This document shows, in pieces, positions 35,223 through 45,026 of a stretch of DNA of 64,000 nt. The translations under genes were made by a program, and so were the position numbers. The notes below the pieces were generated by a model. That model was given only the letters and a program-made list of their open reading frames with translations, was not told the origin of the DNA and made no database searches. Each line of letters starts with the position of its first letter. The stretch's first letter is position 1. The DNA comes from Pseudogulbenkiania sp. (lineage in GTDB: Bacteria; Pseudomonadota; Gammaproteobacteria; Burkholderiales; Chromobacteriaceae), in NCBI GenBank assembly GCA_018260425.1, contig JAGLBD010000001.1, positions 173,678-237,677 on the forward strand, in the 5' to 3' direction.

Positions 35223-36755
35223 CTAGTGGGCGCCACCATCGTTGCCGGCGGGACGGAACGGCGGTTTGGCGAACCAGACCAGCACAATCAAGCCGATAAA
35301 CAGCAGGCCGGCTCCCCAGAAAATCTCGTTGGAGGCCATCAGGTAACCCTGACGGGTCACATTGCCGGCGACCAGAGCGGCAGCCTTGTCGCTGCCGATG
35401 CCGAGTTTGCCCAAGAGCCCGAACCACTCGCGGGTGGCAAAGGAATAGACATCGATGCTTTCGGTCAGCATGACGTGATGAACGGCTTCGCGTCGATCCC
35501 ACAAGGTGGTACTTGCCGAAGCGCCGATACTGCCGGCCAGAATCCGGGTGAAGTTGGCCAGACTGGAGGCCCCGGCGATTTCTTCGGGACGGAGTCCGGA
35601 CAGAATGATGGTGGTGAGCGGCATGAAGAAGCAGGCCACGCCGATCCCCTGCACAAACTGTGGCCAGACGACCCAGGCAAAATCCATCCCGGTTTCAAAG
35701 GTGCTGCGCCAGAAGAAACACAGGGCAAAGATGGTGAAACTGAGCGTCACCAGCCAGCGCATGTCGACCCGGTGGGCAAATTTGCCGATCACCGGTGACA
35801 GCAGTACCGGCAGGATGCCGACCGGTGCGGCGGCCAGGCCGGCCCAGGTTGCCGTGTAGCCCATCTGGGTCTGCAGGACCAGCGGCAGCAGGACGATGGT
35901 GCCGAAGTACAGCATGTAACCGATGCTGATGCTGATGGTGCCCACGGTGAAGTTGCGATGGCGGAACAGTGACAGATCCACCACCGGGTGTTTTTCTGCC
36001 AGCTCCCAGATCACCAGATAGGTCAGCGCCACCACGGCGATGATGGCCATGATCACCACTTCGGTGGAGTTGAACCAGTCCAGTTCCTTGCCGCGGTCCA
36101 GCACCATCTGCAGGCAGCCCACACCGACCACCAGCAGGCCGAGGCCGACGGCATCGATAGGCTGGCTGACCGTGGCGGTTTCACGCCCTTTCAATTGCTG
36201 GCGGGCAATCCAGGCCGCACCGAGTCCGACCGGCACGTTGATGAAGAAAATCCAGCCCCAGTGCCAGTTGTCGCTGATGATACCGCCCAGAATCGGCCCG
36301 AAAATCGGTGCCACGATGACGGTCATCGACCACAGCGCCAGTGCCATCCCTTTCTTTTCCGGGGGATAGCAGGCCAGCAACAGGCTTTGCGACAGCGGGA
36401 TCAGGGGACCGGCCACCGCGCCTTGCACCACCCGGAAAAAAATCAGCATTTCCAGTGAACCGGAGATGCCGCACAGCCAGGAGGCAATCACGAACAACAC
36501 GGTTGCGGCGACGAACAAGCGGACTTCACCGAAACGTCGTGCCAGAAACCCGGTAAGGGGAATCGAAATGGCATTGGCGACGCCGAACGAGGTAATTACC
36601 CAGGTTCCCTGAGACGTGGCGGCCCCGAGGTTGCCGGAAATGGTCGGCAACGCCACGTTGGCGATGGTGGTATCCAGTACTTGCATGAATACCGCCATCG
36701 ACAAAGCCAGGGTAATCCACACCAGGCGAGAGCCGCTCAGTGGAGGATGGTTCAT
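35223..36755 (-). CDS. emrB: DHA2-family MFS efflux permease (EmrB-like)
   Basis: FMQVLDTTIANVALPTISGNLGAATSQGTWVITSFGVANAISIPLTGFLARRFGEVRLF; 14-TM layout. Confidence 0.93.
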   Translation of the reverse strand: MNHPPLSGSRLVWITLALSMAVFMQVLDTTIANVALPTISGNLGAATSQGTWVITSFGVANAISIPLTGFLARRFGEVRLFVAATVLFVIASWLCGISGSLEMLIFFRVVQGAVAGPLIPLSQSLLLACYPPEKKGMALALWSMTVIVAPIFGPILGGIISDNWHWGWIFFINVPVGLGAAWIARQQLKGRETATVSQPIDAVGLGLLVVGVGCLQMVLDRGKELDWFNSTEVVIMAIIAVVALTYLVIWELAEKHPVVDLSLFRHRNFTVGTISISIGYMLYFGTIVLLPLVLQTQMGYTATWAGLAAAPVGILPVLLSPVIGKFAHRVDMRWLVTLSFTIFALCFFWRSTFETGMDFAWVVWPQFVQGIGVACFFMPLTTIILSGLRPEEIAGASSLANFTRILAGSIGASASTTLWDRREAVHHVMLTESIDVYSFATREWFGLLGKLGIGSDKAAALVAGNVTRQGYLMASNEIFWGAGLLFIGLIVLVWFAKPPFRPAGNDGGAH

Positions 36756-36764
36756 CGTCTGTCC

Positions 36765-37922
36765 TTATTTGGCCGGTGTGGCGCCGTTGTCTGCCAGCAG
36801 ACGGGCGATCATGGCGTTAACCGGGGCCAGATCGCGTACGGCATTGGCCGAAACCTGTTGCGAAGCGGGGCTGGTTCCCTCGGCCAGTGATTTGCCGTTC
36901 TGGTCGCGGGTATCGACTTCGACATCCATGGAAAGGCCGACGCGCAACGGGTGGGCTTTCAGTTCTGCCGGATCAAGCTGGATTCGTACCGGGAGGCGCT
37001 GTACCACCTTGATCCAGTTACCAGTGGCATTCTGCGCGGGCAACAACGAGAAGGCACTGCCCGTGCCGGCCGACAAACCGGCCACTTTGCCGTGGTAGCT
37101 CACCTTGCTGCCATATTGGTCGGCCTTCAGTGTGACCGGTTGACCGATACGGAGACGGGCCAGTTGGACTTCCTTGAAGTTGGCATCGACCCATACGGCA
37201 TCGAGCGGCACGATGGCCATCAGCGGGGCTCCGGCCGCGATATGCTGGCCTGCCTGAACATTGCGACGCGAGATGAAGCCGGTTGCCGGTGCTTTCAGAA
37301 CCGTACGCTCATGAGCGAGCCAGGCTTCCTTCAGGCGGGTGGCTGCGCGCTGTACCGTCGGATGATTGGCGATGCTGTCCTTGCCGATCAGGGAGTCGGT
37401 CGCATTGTGTTGTTCGCGGGCGGCATCCAGTGCGGCGCTGGCGGCGGCAACGGCATCGCGGGCATGCGCCAGTTCCTCGGCCGAGATGGCGTCCGATCCG
37501 GCCAATTGGCTGCGTCGGGCCAGGTCACTGCGGGCGCGGGCCAGTTCGGCCTCGCGCAGTGCCGTTTGTGCTGCTTCGCGTTTGCCGTTGTCCATCAGTT
37601 GGCGGGTTTGGCGAACGGCATCGATAAAGTCGCTCTTGGCCCGTTCCAGCGCCAGTGTGGTGTCGTTGTCATCCAGCGTGACCAGCACCTGTCCGGCACT
37701 GACCTTGTCGGTGTCGTCGGCGCTGACCTTGGTGACGGTACCGGCGATTTCCGGGGTGAGTTGCAATAGATGGCCTGCGACATACGCGTCGTCGGTGGAT
37801 TCCTGATGCTGCAGCACCAGACCCCACCATGCGCCATAGCCAATGGCGAGTGCAGCGAACAATGATGTGGCAACGACCAGATTGCGTTTACGGCCTTTGG
37901 CGGTTTTGACTTGCTTATCCAT
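36765..37922 (-). CDS. emrA: HlyD/EmrA membrane fusion protein
   Basis: STDDAYVAGHLLQLTPEIAGTVTKVSADDTDKVSAGQVLVTLDDND; VKAPATGFISRR-type motif. Confidence 0.93.
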   Translation of the reverse strand: MDKQVKTAKGRKRNLVVATSLFAALAIGYGAWWGLVLQHQESTDDAYVAGHLLQLTPEIAGTVTKVSADDTDKVSAGQVLVTLDDNDTTLALERAKSDFIDAVRQTRQLMDNGKREAAQTALREAELARARSDLARRSQLAGSDAISAEELAHARDAVAAASAALDAAREQHNATDSLIGKDSIANHPTVQRAATRLKEAWLAHERTVLKAPATGFISRRNVQAGQHIAAGAPLMAIVPLDAVWVDANFKEVQLARLRIGQPVTLKADQYGSKVSYHGKVAGLSAGTGSAFSLLPAQNATGNWIKVVQRLPVRIQLDPAELKAHPLRVGLSMDVEVDTRDQNGKSLAEGTSPASQQVSANAVRDLAPVNAMIARLLADNGATPAK

Positions 37923-37926
37923 GATT

Positions 37927-39354
37927 TCAGAGCTGTCCTTGTTGCGGCGTGGCGCGCGGAGCGAGTCCGCTGCCCAGCGCCGTATTCAGTTCGGCATAGG
38001 CGAGGCGTTGCAGGGAAAGCGCTTCACTATGGCGGCTGTGTTGTTCGATTTCGTTGTCGATGGTGTCCAGCAGGGCAATGCGATTGATCAGCCCGGCTTT
38101 GAAACGACCTTCGGCGGCCATGCGGCTGCGTTTGGCGCTGGCCCAGGCGTCGCGGGTTTCATCGAGATGGCGTTGTGCGGCACTGACGGTCGAGAGCGCA
38201 TCGGCGGCTTCTTTGAGAGCGCCAAGCACCGTGCTGTTGTAGGCTGCGATGGCCATGGCGTTGCCGGCTTTTTCTCTGGCGAGATTGGCGTTCAGCTCTC
38301 CCGAATGAAAGATCGGCAGCGTCAGGGCCGGGGTTACCCCCATGGACCGTGCATCGCGGGTCATCCAGGTGCCGGTTTCCAGTGAGGAAAGACCGATGAA
38401 TGCCGTGAGCGAAAGGTCCGGGAAAAACGCGGCTTTGGCGGCGCGCGTTGCGGCTTCGCTGGCCTCGACTTCCGCCTTGCGCGCCAGAATGTCGGGACGT
38501 TGTCCCAGCAGGTTCGCGGTCAGGCGGTCGGTTGGAACGGGAGGCGGAGCCGTGGGTTCGCCGGCCTGCAGGGTGGCGAGTGCGCCGGGAGCCTGCCCGG
38601 TCAGTTCGGCCAGGGCATGACGTGCCATGTCGATGTCACGGCGGTAGTCATTGTCCTGTTGCGACAACAGTGCGCGTCCGGTGGTGAGTGTATCCAGCGA
38701 ATCGGCGCTGGCCAGGCCGGCGGCAACCCGCTGACGCATCAGTTCGATGCGTTGCTGCTGGGTGGCCAGTCGCTGGGTCGCCAATTGTTTGTGCAGCATG
38801 GCGCGTTGCAAGGTGGTGTACTGTGCCACCACGGCGCGAGTCAGGGTGCGGCGTGTTTCACGGCCTTCCAATTCGGCGGCACGCACCTTGCCGAGCGCGG
38901 CGTCCAGTTCGGCGCGATGGCGGCCCCACAGATCCAGATCCCAGCGTCCCTGTAGTGCCACGCTGTACGTCGTGTAATAGTTGTTGCCGATCGGTTCCGG
39001 CAGCAGGCCATAACGCGAGTAGCGTTGCCGGTCGGCGGACAGACTGGCATCCACCTTGGGGCCGGTTTCGCTTTGGGCAAGCCCGGCTTCGGCACGGGCA
39101 CGCGCCAGTCGGGCATCGGCCAGATCCAGCGAAGGTGAATGTGCCCAGGCGCTGCGGATCAATTGGTCCAGACGCGGGTCTTGCAGGGCTAGCCACCAGC
39201 TTTCGCTGATCGGTCCCTCGGGGAGGGACTCCAGCTTGAGCGTGGCAGCGTCAAGCCGGGCGGGCTGGTGAGTCGACGAGCCCGGGACCGCGCACCCTGA
39301 CAACAGGGCCGCGAGCAATGCCGCAGGCAAGCCGAGCCGGAGCTGGCGGTTCAT
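37927..39354 (-). CDS. NodT-family RND/MFS efflux outer-membrane lipoprotein
   Basis: Lipobox LLSGCAVPG; WWLALQDPRLDQLIRSAWAHSPSLDLADARLARARAEAGLAQSETGPKVDAS. Confidence 0.9.
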   Translation of the reverse strand: MNRQLRLGLPAALLAALLSGCAVPGSSTHQPARLDAATLKLESLPEGPISESWWLALQDPRLDQLIRSAWAHSPSLDLADARLARARAEAGLAQSETGPKVDASLSADRQRYSRYGLLPEPIGNNYYTTYSVALQGRWDLDLWGRHRAELDAALGKVRAAELEGRETRRTLTRAVVAQYTTLQRAMLHKQLATQRLATQQQRIELMRQRVAAGLASADSLDTLTTGRALLSQQDNDYRRDIDMARHALAELTGQAPGALATLQAGEPTAPPPVPTDRLTANLLGQRPDILARKAEVEASEAATRAAKAAFFPDLSLTAFIGLSSLETGTWMTRDARSMGVTPALTLPIFHSGELNANLAREKAGNAMAIAAYNSTVLGALKEAADALSTVSAAQRHLDETRDAWASAKRSRMAAEGRFKAGLINRIALLDTIDNEIEQHSRHSEALSLQRLAYAELNTALGSGLAPRATPQQGQL

Positions 39355-39393
39355 GATGGGAATCTCCATGAGCTGTAAGTTTGTGTACAGATA

Positions 39394-39416
39394 GTAACCA
39401 TAGTTACAATATGGTT
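39394..39416. promoter_or_regulatory. Candidate MarR operator upstream of the efflux operon
   Basis: GTAAC-CATA-GTTAC (39394-39407) overlapping AACCATA-N7-TATGGTT (39396-39416). Confidence 0.6.
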
Positions 39417-39433
39417 AAAAAAAGGGCCGGGTT

Positions 39434-39928
39434 TCAACCACCCAGCGTGGTCAGCAATTTTCGCATCAGGCGCTCCATGTCCTGCTTTTCAGCGGGATCG
39501 AAGTCATTCCACAAACGCTTTTGTGCCTCACGCGAGACCGGCAACAGCGTCTCGATGAAAGCAATGCCTTCTGCGGTCAGACGCAGCACGATTTTGCGGC
39601 GGTCTTCAGGGCAGGCAATGCGTTCCACCCAGCCCTTGCGGACCATTTCATCGGAAATACGCGTCGCGTTGGTACGCGAAGAATCCAGCATGTCGCTGAG
39701 TTCCGACGGATTGATCGAGCAGTCCGGGCAGGAATACATGGCCAGCAGGGAAATCCAGACCGTTTCATTGATGCCCCAGGGTTTCAGCGTTTCATTGAGG
39801 AAGCAGGCCAGGCGTTGCTGCAGATGCAGGGACAGCCGGGTCAGCAGCACTTCCTGGCGCGGAACGCCGGGAAAACGCTTCTCGACTCTGTCGATGGCTT
39901 CTTCAAGGGGCAGGAATGATTTGTTCAT
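39434..39928 (-). CDS. MarR-family regulator of the efflux operon
   Basis: Winged-helix ...LLAMYSCPDCSINPSELSDMLDSSRTNATRISDEMVRKGWVERIACPEDRRKIVLRLTAEG. Confidence 0.92.
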   Translation of the reverse strand: MNKSFLPLEEAIDRVEKRFPGVPRQEVLLTRLSLHLQQRLACFLNETLKPWGINETVWISLLAMYSCPDCSINPSELSDMLDSSRTNATRISDEMVRKGWVERIACPEDRRKIVLRLTAEGIAFIETLLPVSREAQKRLWNDFDPAEKQDMERLMRKLLTTLGG

Positions 39929-39979
39929 GCCCCGATATTGTTACTTGCGTTACTATTAGTCAAGAACTTGTTGCTTTGG

Positions 39980-40333
39980 TTACTTGTTTTGTCGCAACAA
40001 CAACACATTTTCCGGGGGACGTCCGATCACGGCGGCGCTATCGGTCACGGCAATCGGTCTCTCGATCAGTCGCGGGTGCTGGACCATCGCGGCAATCAGA
40101 TGACGACGCTCCAGTGTGACATCGTCCAGATGCAGGGCGGCGTACTCCTCTTCTTTGCGGCGCATCAGGTCGCGGGGTTCGATGGCAAGCAAGCTCAGGA
40201 TGCGTTCGAGTTCCTCTGCGTCGGGAGGGGTCTTGAGGTAGTCGATGACCTCCAGTTCCTCGCCGGACTGTTCGAGCAGATGCAGTGCTTCACGCGATTT
40301 GGAGCAACGGGGATTGTGGTAAAAACGGATCAT
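39980..40333 (-). CDS. arsC: Arsenate reductase (glutaredoxin type, ArsC/YffB family)
   Basis: MIRFYHNPRCSKSREALHLLEQSGEELEVIDYLKTPPDAEEL...HPRLIERPIAVTDSAAVIGRPPENVL. Confidence 0.93.
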   Translation of the reverse strand: MIRFYHNPRCSKSREALHLLEQSGEELEVIDYLKTPPDAEELERILSLLAIEPRDLMRRKEEEYAALHLDDVTLERRHLIAAMVQHPRLIERPIAVTDSAAVIGRPPENVLLLRQNK

Positions 40334-40452
40334 GACATTGGCCTGAAACAATGAGGAGCGACCTGACAGTTTCGCGGCTCGGTTCCGATTTGGCAACCCC
40401 GTCGCGACAAGGCTATGATGTGCTCCCGTCCGCCCCCCGGTAATTGCGCACC

Positions 40453-41664
40453 ATGTCAGTCAAACCCGTCAGAAGCCACTTTGCGCTGGCATTCCTGTTG
40501 GCCGCCTTGTCGACCATCGGACCCTTCTCCATCGACACGTTTTTGCCGGCCATGCCGGCGATCGGCGCTGCGTTGCAGGTGGGGCCGCTGGAAATGCAAC
40601 AGGCGCTGTCTGTTTACCTGCTGTGCTTCTCGGTGATGATGCTCTGGCACGGGCCGCTGTCGGATTCGGTGGGTCGCCGGCCGGTATTGCTGGTGAGTTG
40701 TCTGCTGTTCGGTCTGGCCTCGCTGGGCTGCGCGATGGCAAATACCTTGCCGCAGCTGTTGCTGTTCCGGGCCTTGCAAGGCTTGTGCGGCGGGGCCGGT
40801 GGCGTGGTGGGGCGCGCCATCATTCGTGACTGTCTGGATGGTGTGGCGGCACAAAAGCTGATGTCACATGTCACCATGTTGTTTTCTTTGTCACCGGCCA
40901 TTGCGCCGGTGGTCGGTGGTTTTTTGTTCGGTCATTTCGGTTGGCACTCCATTTTCCTGTTCATGGCCTGCGTTGGCGGCTTTTTGTTCCTGTACTGCCT
41001 GGTGGGATTTCGCGAGTCACATCCCCGCGAGTTGCGTCAGCCGCTGGATTTCTTCGGACTGCTGTCCAATTACTGGATCATCGGCCGTCAACCCCGCTTC
41101 CTGCTGCTGACCGCGGCGATCGCATTCAACTTTGCCGGATTTTTTCTCTATATCCCTTCTGCTCCGGTGTTCGTGATGAAGCATCTCGGTCTGGGGCATG
41201 ACCAATTCATCTGGCTGTTCGGGCCGTCCGTTGGCGGCATCATGCTGGGCGCGTTCTTGTCCGGCCGGATGGCCGGGCGTCGCTCGGCGCGTGAAATCGT
41301 CAATGCAGGCTATCTGGTGATGGCCTGCGGGGCGGGGTTCAATCTGGTGCATGCCCTGATGTTCGAGCCGTCTTTGCCATGGAGTGTTTTGCCGATGCTG
41401 GTTTACAACGTCGGCATGGCACTGGCCTCGCCGTCCATCATGCTCAATCTGATGGATCAGTTCCCTTCCTTGCGGGGCACCGCATCCTCGCTGCAGGGCT
41501 TCAGTCAAACCCTGTTGTCCAGTCTCGTGGCCGGGATTTTTGCGCCGTTGTTGTGGAATAGCCCCACTACGCTGGCACTGGGAACCTGCGGCTTTTTGCT
41601 GCTGGGATTCCTGTCGCGCAGCGCCTACCGTCTATTGATCGCGCGTGACGCGCGCGCTGGATAA
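40453..41664 (+). CDS. Bcr/CflA-family MFS drug efflux transporter
   Basis: FSIDTFLPAMPAIGAALQVGPLEMQQALSVYLLCFSVMMLWHGPLSDSVGRRPVLL. Confidence 0.92.
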   Translation: MSVKPVRSHFALAFLLAALSTIGPFSIDTFLPAMPAIGAALQVGPLEMQQALSVYLLCFSVMMLWHGPLSDSVGRRPVLLVSCLLFGLASLGCAMANTLPQLLLFRALQGLCGGAGGVVGRAIIRDCLDGVAAQKLMSHVTMLFSLSPAIAPVVGGFLFGHFGWHSIFLFMACVGGFLFLYCLVGFRESHPRELRQPLDFFGLLSNYWIIGRQPRFLLLTAAIAFNFAGFFLYIPSAPVFVMKHLGLGHDQFIWLFGPSVGGIMLGAFLSGRMAGRRSAREIVNAGYLVMACGAGFNLVHALMFEPSLPWSVLPMLVYNVGMALASPSIMLNLMDQFPSLRGTASSLQGFSQTLLSSLVAGIFAPLLWNSPTTLALGTCGFLLLGFLSRSAYRLLIARDARAG

Positions 41665-41715
41665 CCGGTTGCCGACGGGTGTCAACGTGGGTAAAACCGA
41701 CACTTAACGCTTGTC

Positions 41716-41746
41716 GAGAATGAGAACTTCAACGATAATCATTCTC
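41716..41746. promoter_or_regulatory. Fur-box-like operator upstream of the ferrous iron operon
   Basis: TTCAACGATAATCATTCTC (41728-41746) matches 14 of 19 positions of GATAATGATAATCATTATC; flanked by GAGAATGA...TCATTCTC inverted repeat. Confidence 0.7.
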
Positions 41747-41825
41747 ACCAACTGCTTCCGGCAGTCTCTATCCCGTGTCAATCGATCGACGGTTCCGGAG
41801 TGTGCGGAACCCTGAAGGAACTAGC

Positions 41826-42368
41826 ATGCGCAATACCTTGAAACTGGCTGTTGCCACTCTCGCCCTGACCGCGTCCGCCGTTGCGTTCGCCAAGGAATAC
41901 CCGGTCGGCAAACCACAGATCCGCAACGGCATGGAAATCGGCGCCGTGTATCTGCAGCCGGTCAAAATGGAACCGGAAGGCATGATGCGCAAGGCCTCCG
42001 AGTCCGATGTTCACTTCGAAGCCGATATTCATGCCGTCAAAGGCAACGTCAACGGTTTCCCGGAAGGTGAGTGGATTCCCTACCTGGTGATCAAGTACGA
42101 GATCAGCAAAGTCGGCAGCAAAGACGTCATCAAGGGCGATTACATGCCGATGGTGGCCAGCGACGGTCCGCACTATGGCGACAACGTCAAGCTGATGGGC
42201 CCGGGCAAGTATCGCGTGAAGTACTTCATTTCCCCGCCGAGCGCGAACGAGCACAGCCATTTTGGCCGCCATACCGACAAGGAAACCGGCGTGGCTCCGT
42301 GGTTCAAGCCGTTTGAAGTGAGCTGGGACTTCACCTACGCCGGTATCGGCAAGAAAGGTGGCTACTGA
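41826..42368 (+). CDS. ftrA: Periplasmic P19/Tpd-type iron-binding protein (FtrA-like)
   Basis: Signal peptide plus KEYPVGKPQIRNGMEIGAVYLQPVKMEP...SDVHFEADIHAVKGNVNGFPEGEWIPYLVIKYEI (P19 family). Confidence 0.9.
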   Translation: MRNTLKLAVATLALTASAVAFAKEYPVGKPQIRNGMEIGAVYLQPVKMEPEGMMRKASESDVHFEADIHAVKGNVNGFPEGEWIPYLVIKYEISKVGSKDVIKGDYMPMVASDGPHYGDNVKLMGPGKYRVKYFISPPSANEHSHFGRHTDKETGVAPWFKPFEVSWDFTYAGIGKKGGY

Positions 42369-42388
42369 GCTACGGCTCGATAGCTGAT

Positions 42389-42419
42389 GGCGCGCTGCCG
42401 AAGGGTCGCGCGCCTTTTG
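42389..42419 (+). terminator. Hairpin with short T-run between ftrA and ftrB (possible partial terminator)
   Basis: GGCGCGC-N12-GCGCGCC-TTTT. Confidence 0.55.
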
Positions 42420-42439
42420 CACGTTTGCAGGACATCTCC

Positions 42440-42766
42440 ATGAAAAAGACTTGCCTCGTCGCATTGCTGGCCTGCCTGCCGGCCCTGGCTGCCGCAGAAG
42501 ACATGCCCACCTACAAGCTGGAAATGAAAGACGGCGTGCTGAGCACCAACCGGATTGTGGTGGCCGCCGACAAACCTTTCCGTCTCGAATTAAAAAACAC
42601 CGGTAAAACGGCTGCCGAATTTGAAAGCCTGCCGCTGCGCAAGGAAAAAGTGCTGGCGCCCGGCGCCGAGTCGGTCATCGTATTCCGCAAGATTTCTGCC
42701 GGCGAGTACAAATTCTTCGACGAATTCCATCTCAAGACCGCGCAAGGCGTGATCATCGCCAAGTAA
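42440..42766 (+). CDS. ftrB: Periplasmic cupredoxin-domain protein (FtrB-like)
   Basis: Signal peptide plus NRIVVAADKPFRLELKNTGKTAAEFESLPLRKEKVLAPGAESVIVFRKISAGEYKFFDEFH. Confidence 0.86.
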   Translation: MKKTCLVALLACLPALAAAEDMPTYKLEMKDGVLSTNRIVVAADKPFRLELKNTGKTAAEFESLPLRKEKVLAPGAESVIVFRKISAGEYKFFDEFHLKTAQGVIIAK

Positions 42767-42780
42767 AACGGGAGAACGAC

Positions 42781-43593
42781 ATGGGACAGGTATTATTCAT
42801 TGTCTGGCGCGAAAGTGTCGAAGCCTTGCTGGTGATCGGCATTCTCAATGCCTGGTTGAACCACAATCCCGAGGGCAGGGGCGGACGTCCGTGGCTGTGG
42901 GGGGGCGTGCTGGCCGGTTTTGCCGCTGCCGTGATGCTGGCTGTCGGCCTGTTCAAGGCCAGTGAACTGATGAGCGAATGGCAGGATGCCTTTCAAACCG
43001 TCATGGTGCTCAGCGCAGCGGGGCTGATCGTGCACATGGTGCGCTGGATGCGTTTGCACGGCCGTACCTTGAAGCGCGATATCGAGAGCGGATTGTCGGC
43101 CCAGGCCGAGCGTTCCAACTGGTGGGGTGTCAGTCTGCTGGCGGGCCTCGCCGTGGCGCGGGAAGGTAGCGAGACCGTGGTCTTCCTCTACGGAACCCTG
43201 ACCGCTGCCGATGGTGCGACGCTCTGGTCGCTGGGCGGGGCGGCATTGATCGGGTTTGCCCTGGCCGTGCTGACCTTCCTGTTGCTGCAACTGGGTGGCA
43301 AGGTGCTGAACTGGCGGTTGTTCTTCCGGGTAACGGAAATCATGCTGTTGCTGCTGGCTGGTGCCTTGTTGATGACCGGTGTCGAAAAGCTGATCGCCAT
43401 GGATATCCTTCCTGCGCTGGTCGATCCGGTCTGGGATAGCTCCGGCTGGCTGGACGACTCAACCGCGGCAGGTGGACTGGTCGCCTCTCTGACCGGCTAT
43501 CGTGCCCATCCGGCCTTGTCCGGTTTGCTGGTCTACGCGGTATTCTGGCTGGCGGTCTGGTTCGGCATGTACCGGGAGTCGCGGAGATCCTGA
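42781..43593 (+). CDS. ftrC: FTR1-family iron permease (FtrC/EfeU-like)
   Basis: MGQVLFIVWRESVEALLVIGIL and LAGLAVAREGSETVVFLYG (REGxE-like motifs). Confidence 0.92.
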   Translation: MGQVLFIVWRESVEALLVIGILNAWLNHNPEGRGGRPWLWGGVLAGFAAAVMLAVGLFKASELMSEWQDAFQTVMVLSAAGLIVHMVRWMRLHGRTLKRDIESGLSAQAERSNWWGVSLLAGLAVAREGSETVVFLYGTLTAADGATLWSLGGAALIGFALAVLTFLLLQLGGKVLNWRLFFRVTEIMLLLLAGALLMTGVEKLIAMDILPALVDPVWDSSGWLDDSTAAGGLVASLTGYRAHPALSGLLVYAVFWLAVWFGMYRESRRS

Positions 43594-45005
43594 TGCAGAA
43601 GGTGCTTCAAGGCGCAGGCATCTGGCTGCGCGACCACGGCCCGCTGGTGCGAAAGCTGCAGTGGGTCGTGGTATTTGTCTATCTGGGTTTGCTGGTCATC
43701 CCCGCTCTCATGCCGCTGCCGCCGGATTCGGCACGGATTCTCGATAACCTGACCATCTTTGCCCAGTTTGTTTTCTGGGGAATCTGGTGGCCGTTTGTGC
43801 TGCTCAGCATGGTGTTGTTCGGGCGCTTGTGGTGCGGCGTATTGTGCCCGGAGGGCGCCTTGTCGGAGTGGGCGGCCGAGCGTGGTCGCGGTTGGGCGAT
43901 CCCGCGCTGGATGCGCTGGAAGGGCTGGCCGTTTGTGGCCTTCGCCTGTACCACCGTGTTCGGGCAACTGGTGAGTGTCTACCAGTACCCGAAAGCGGCC
44001 TTGCTGGTGCTGGGGGGCTCAACCGTTGCCGCGGTGATCGTCGGTTTTCTGTATACCCGCAGCAAGCGTGCCTGGTGCCGCCACCTGTGTCCGGTCAACG
44101 GTGTGTTTGCCTTGCTCTCCAAACTGGCGCCTTTCCATTACCGCGTGGATGAAGCGGCCTGGAAAGCCTCGCTGGGTGATGCTTCCGGTTCCCGCAAGGT
44201 GATTCCGGTGGTCGCTGTCAATTGTGCCCCGTTGATGCCGTTGCGGCATATGGAAGGGGCGGGCGGTTGCCATATGTGCGGTCGCTGCAGCGAGCATCGC
44301 GGCGCCATTGCGCTGGCAGGACGTGCTCCCAACCATGAAATCGTCGAAGTCGCCGGACATGAAACCGATCCCTGGCAGTCCTTGCTGATTTTGTTTGGTT
44401 TGCTGGGTATCGCGCTGGGGGCCTTCCACTGGACCGTGAGCGACATTTTCATTGCCATGAAGCAGGGCATGGCTGACTGGTTGGTCGAGCGCGATATTCT
44501 CTGGCCGTTGGACGACAACGCGCCGTGGTGGCTGCTGACCCATTATCCCGAGCATAACGACAGTTTCACCTGGCTGGACGGTGGCGTACTGATTGCCTTT
44601 ATCCTGGGCTTTGCCGTGATCTCGGGGTCCGCCCTGACCGTACTGATGGCGGTGGCAACCCGCTTGGCCGGCCCGTGGAGCCGTGCCCGTTTTCATCATC
44701 TGGTGCAGAGTCTGATTCCGATGGCCGGGTCCAGTGTGTTTCTGGGCTTGTCGTCGCTGACCGTGACGCTGATCAAGGCCGAAGGACTGTCAACCGCCTG
44801 GGTGTCGGTGATTCGGGAGGGAATGCTGGCTGGAGCTACCCTGTGGTCGTTCACGCTGGCGTTCAAGATCTTCGGCAAGTGGCAATGCGGCTGGCGCCGT
44901 GTCATCGCGCTGTTGCCGGTCAGTGTGGCGCTGCTGTTGCTGGTGGGGTTCTGGTCGGTTCAGTTCGGTTGGCTGGAGCTGGATCTGGGCGGGTTGCTGC
45001 CCTGA
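43593..45005 (+). CDS. ftrD: Polyferredoxin-like membrane protein (FtrD-like)
   Basis: LWCGVLCPEGALSEWAAERG, RAWCRHLCPVNGVFALLSKLAP, CHMCGRCSEHRGAIALAGRAPNHEI; multiple TM helices. Confidence 0.87.
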   Translation: MQKVLQGAGIWLRDHGPLVRKLQWVVVFVYLGLLVIPALMPLPPDSARILDNLTIFAQFVFWGIWWPFVLLSMVLFGRLWCGVLCPEGALSEWAAERGRGWAIPRWMRWKGWPFVAFACTTVFGQLVSVYQYPKAALLVLGGSTVAAVIVGFLYTRSKRAWCRHLCPVNGVFALLSKLAPFHYRVDEAAWKASLGDASGSRKVIPVVAVNCAPLMPLRHMEGAGGCHMCGRCSEHRGAIALAGRAPNHEIVEVAGHETDPWQSLLILFGLLGIALGAFHWTVSDIFIAMKQGMADWLVERDILWPLDDNAPWWLLTHYPEHNDSFTWLDGGVLIAFILGFAVISGSALTVLMAVATRLAGPWSRARFHHLVQSLIPMAGSSVFLGLSSLTVTLIKAEGLSTAWVSVIREGMLAGATLWSFTLAFKIFGKWQCGWRRVIALLPVSVALLLLVGFWSVQFGWLELDLGGLLP

Positions 45006-45026
45006 CCGGGCGTTCGTCTGACTGAA

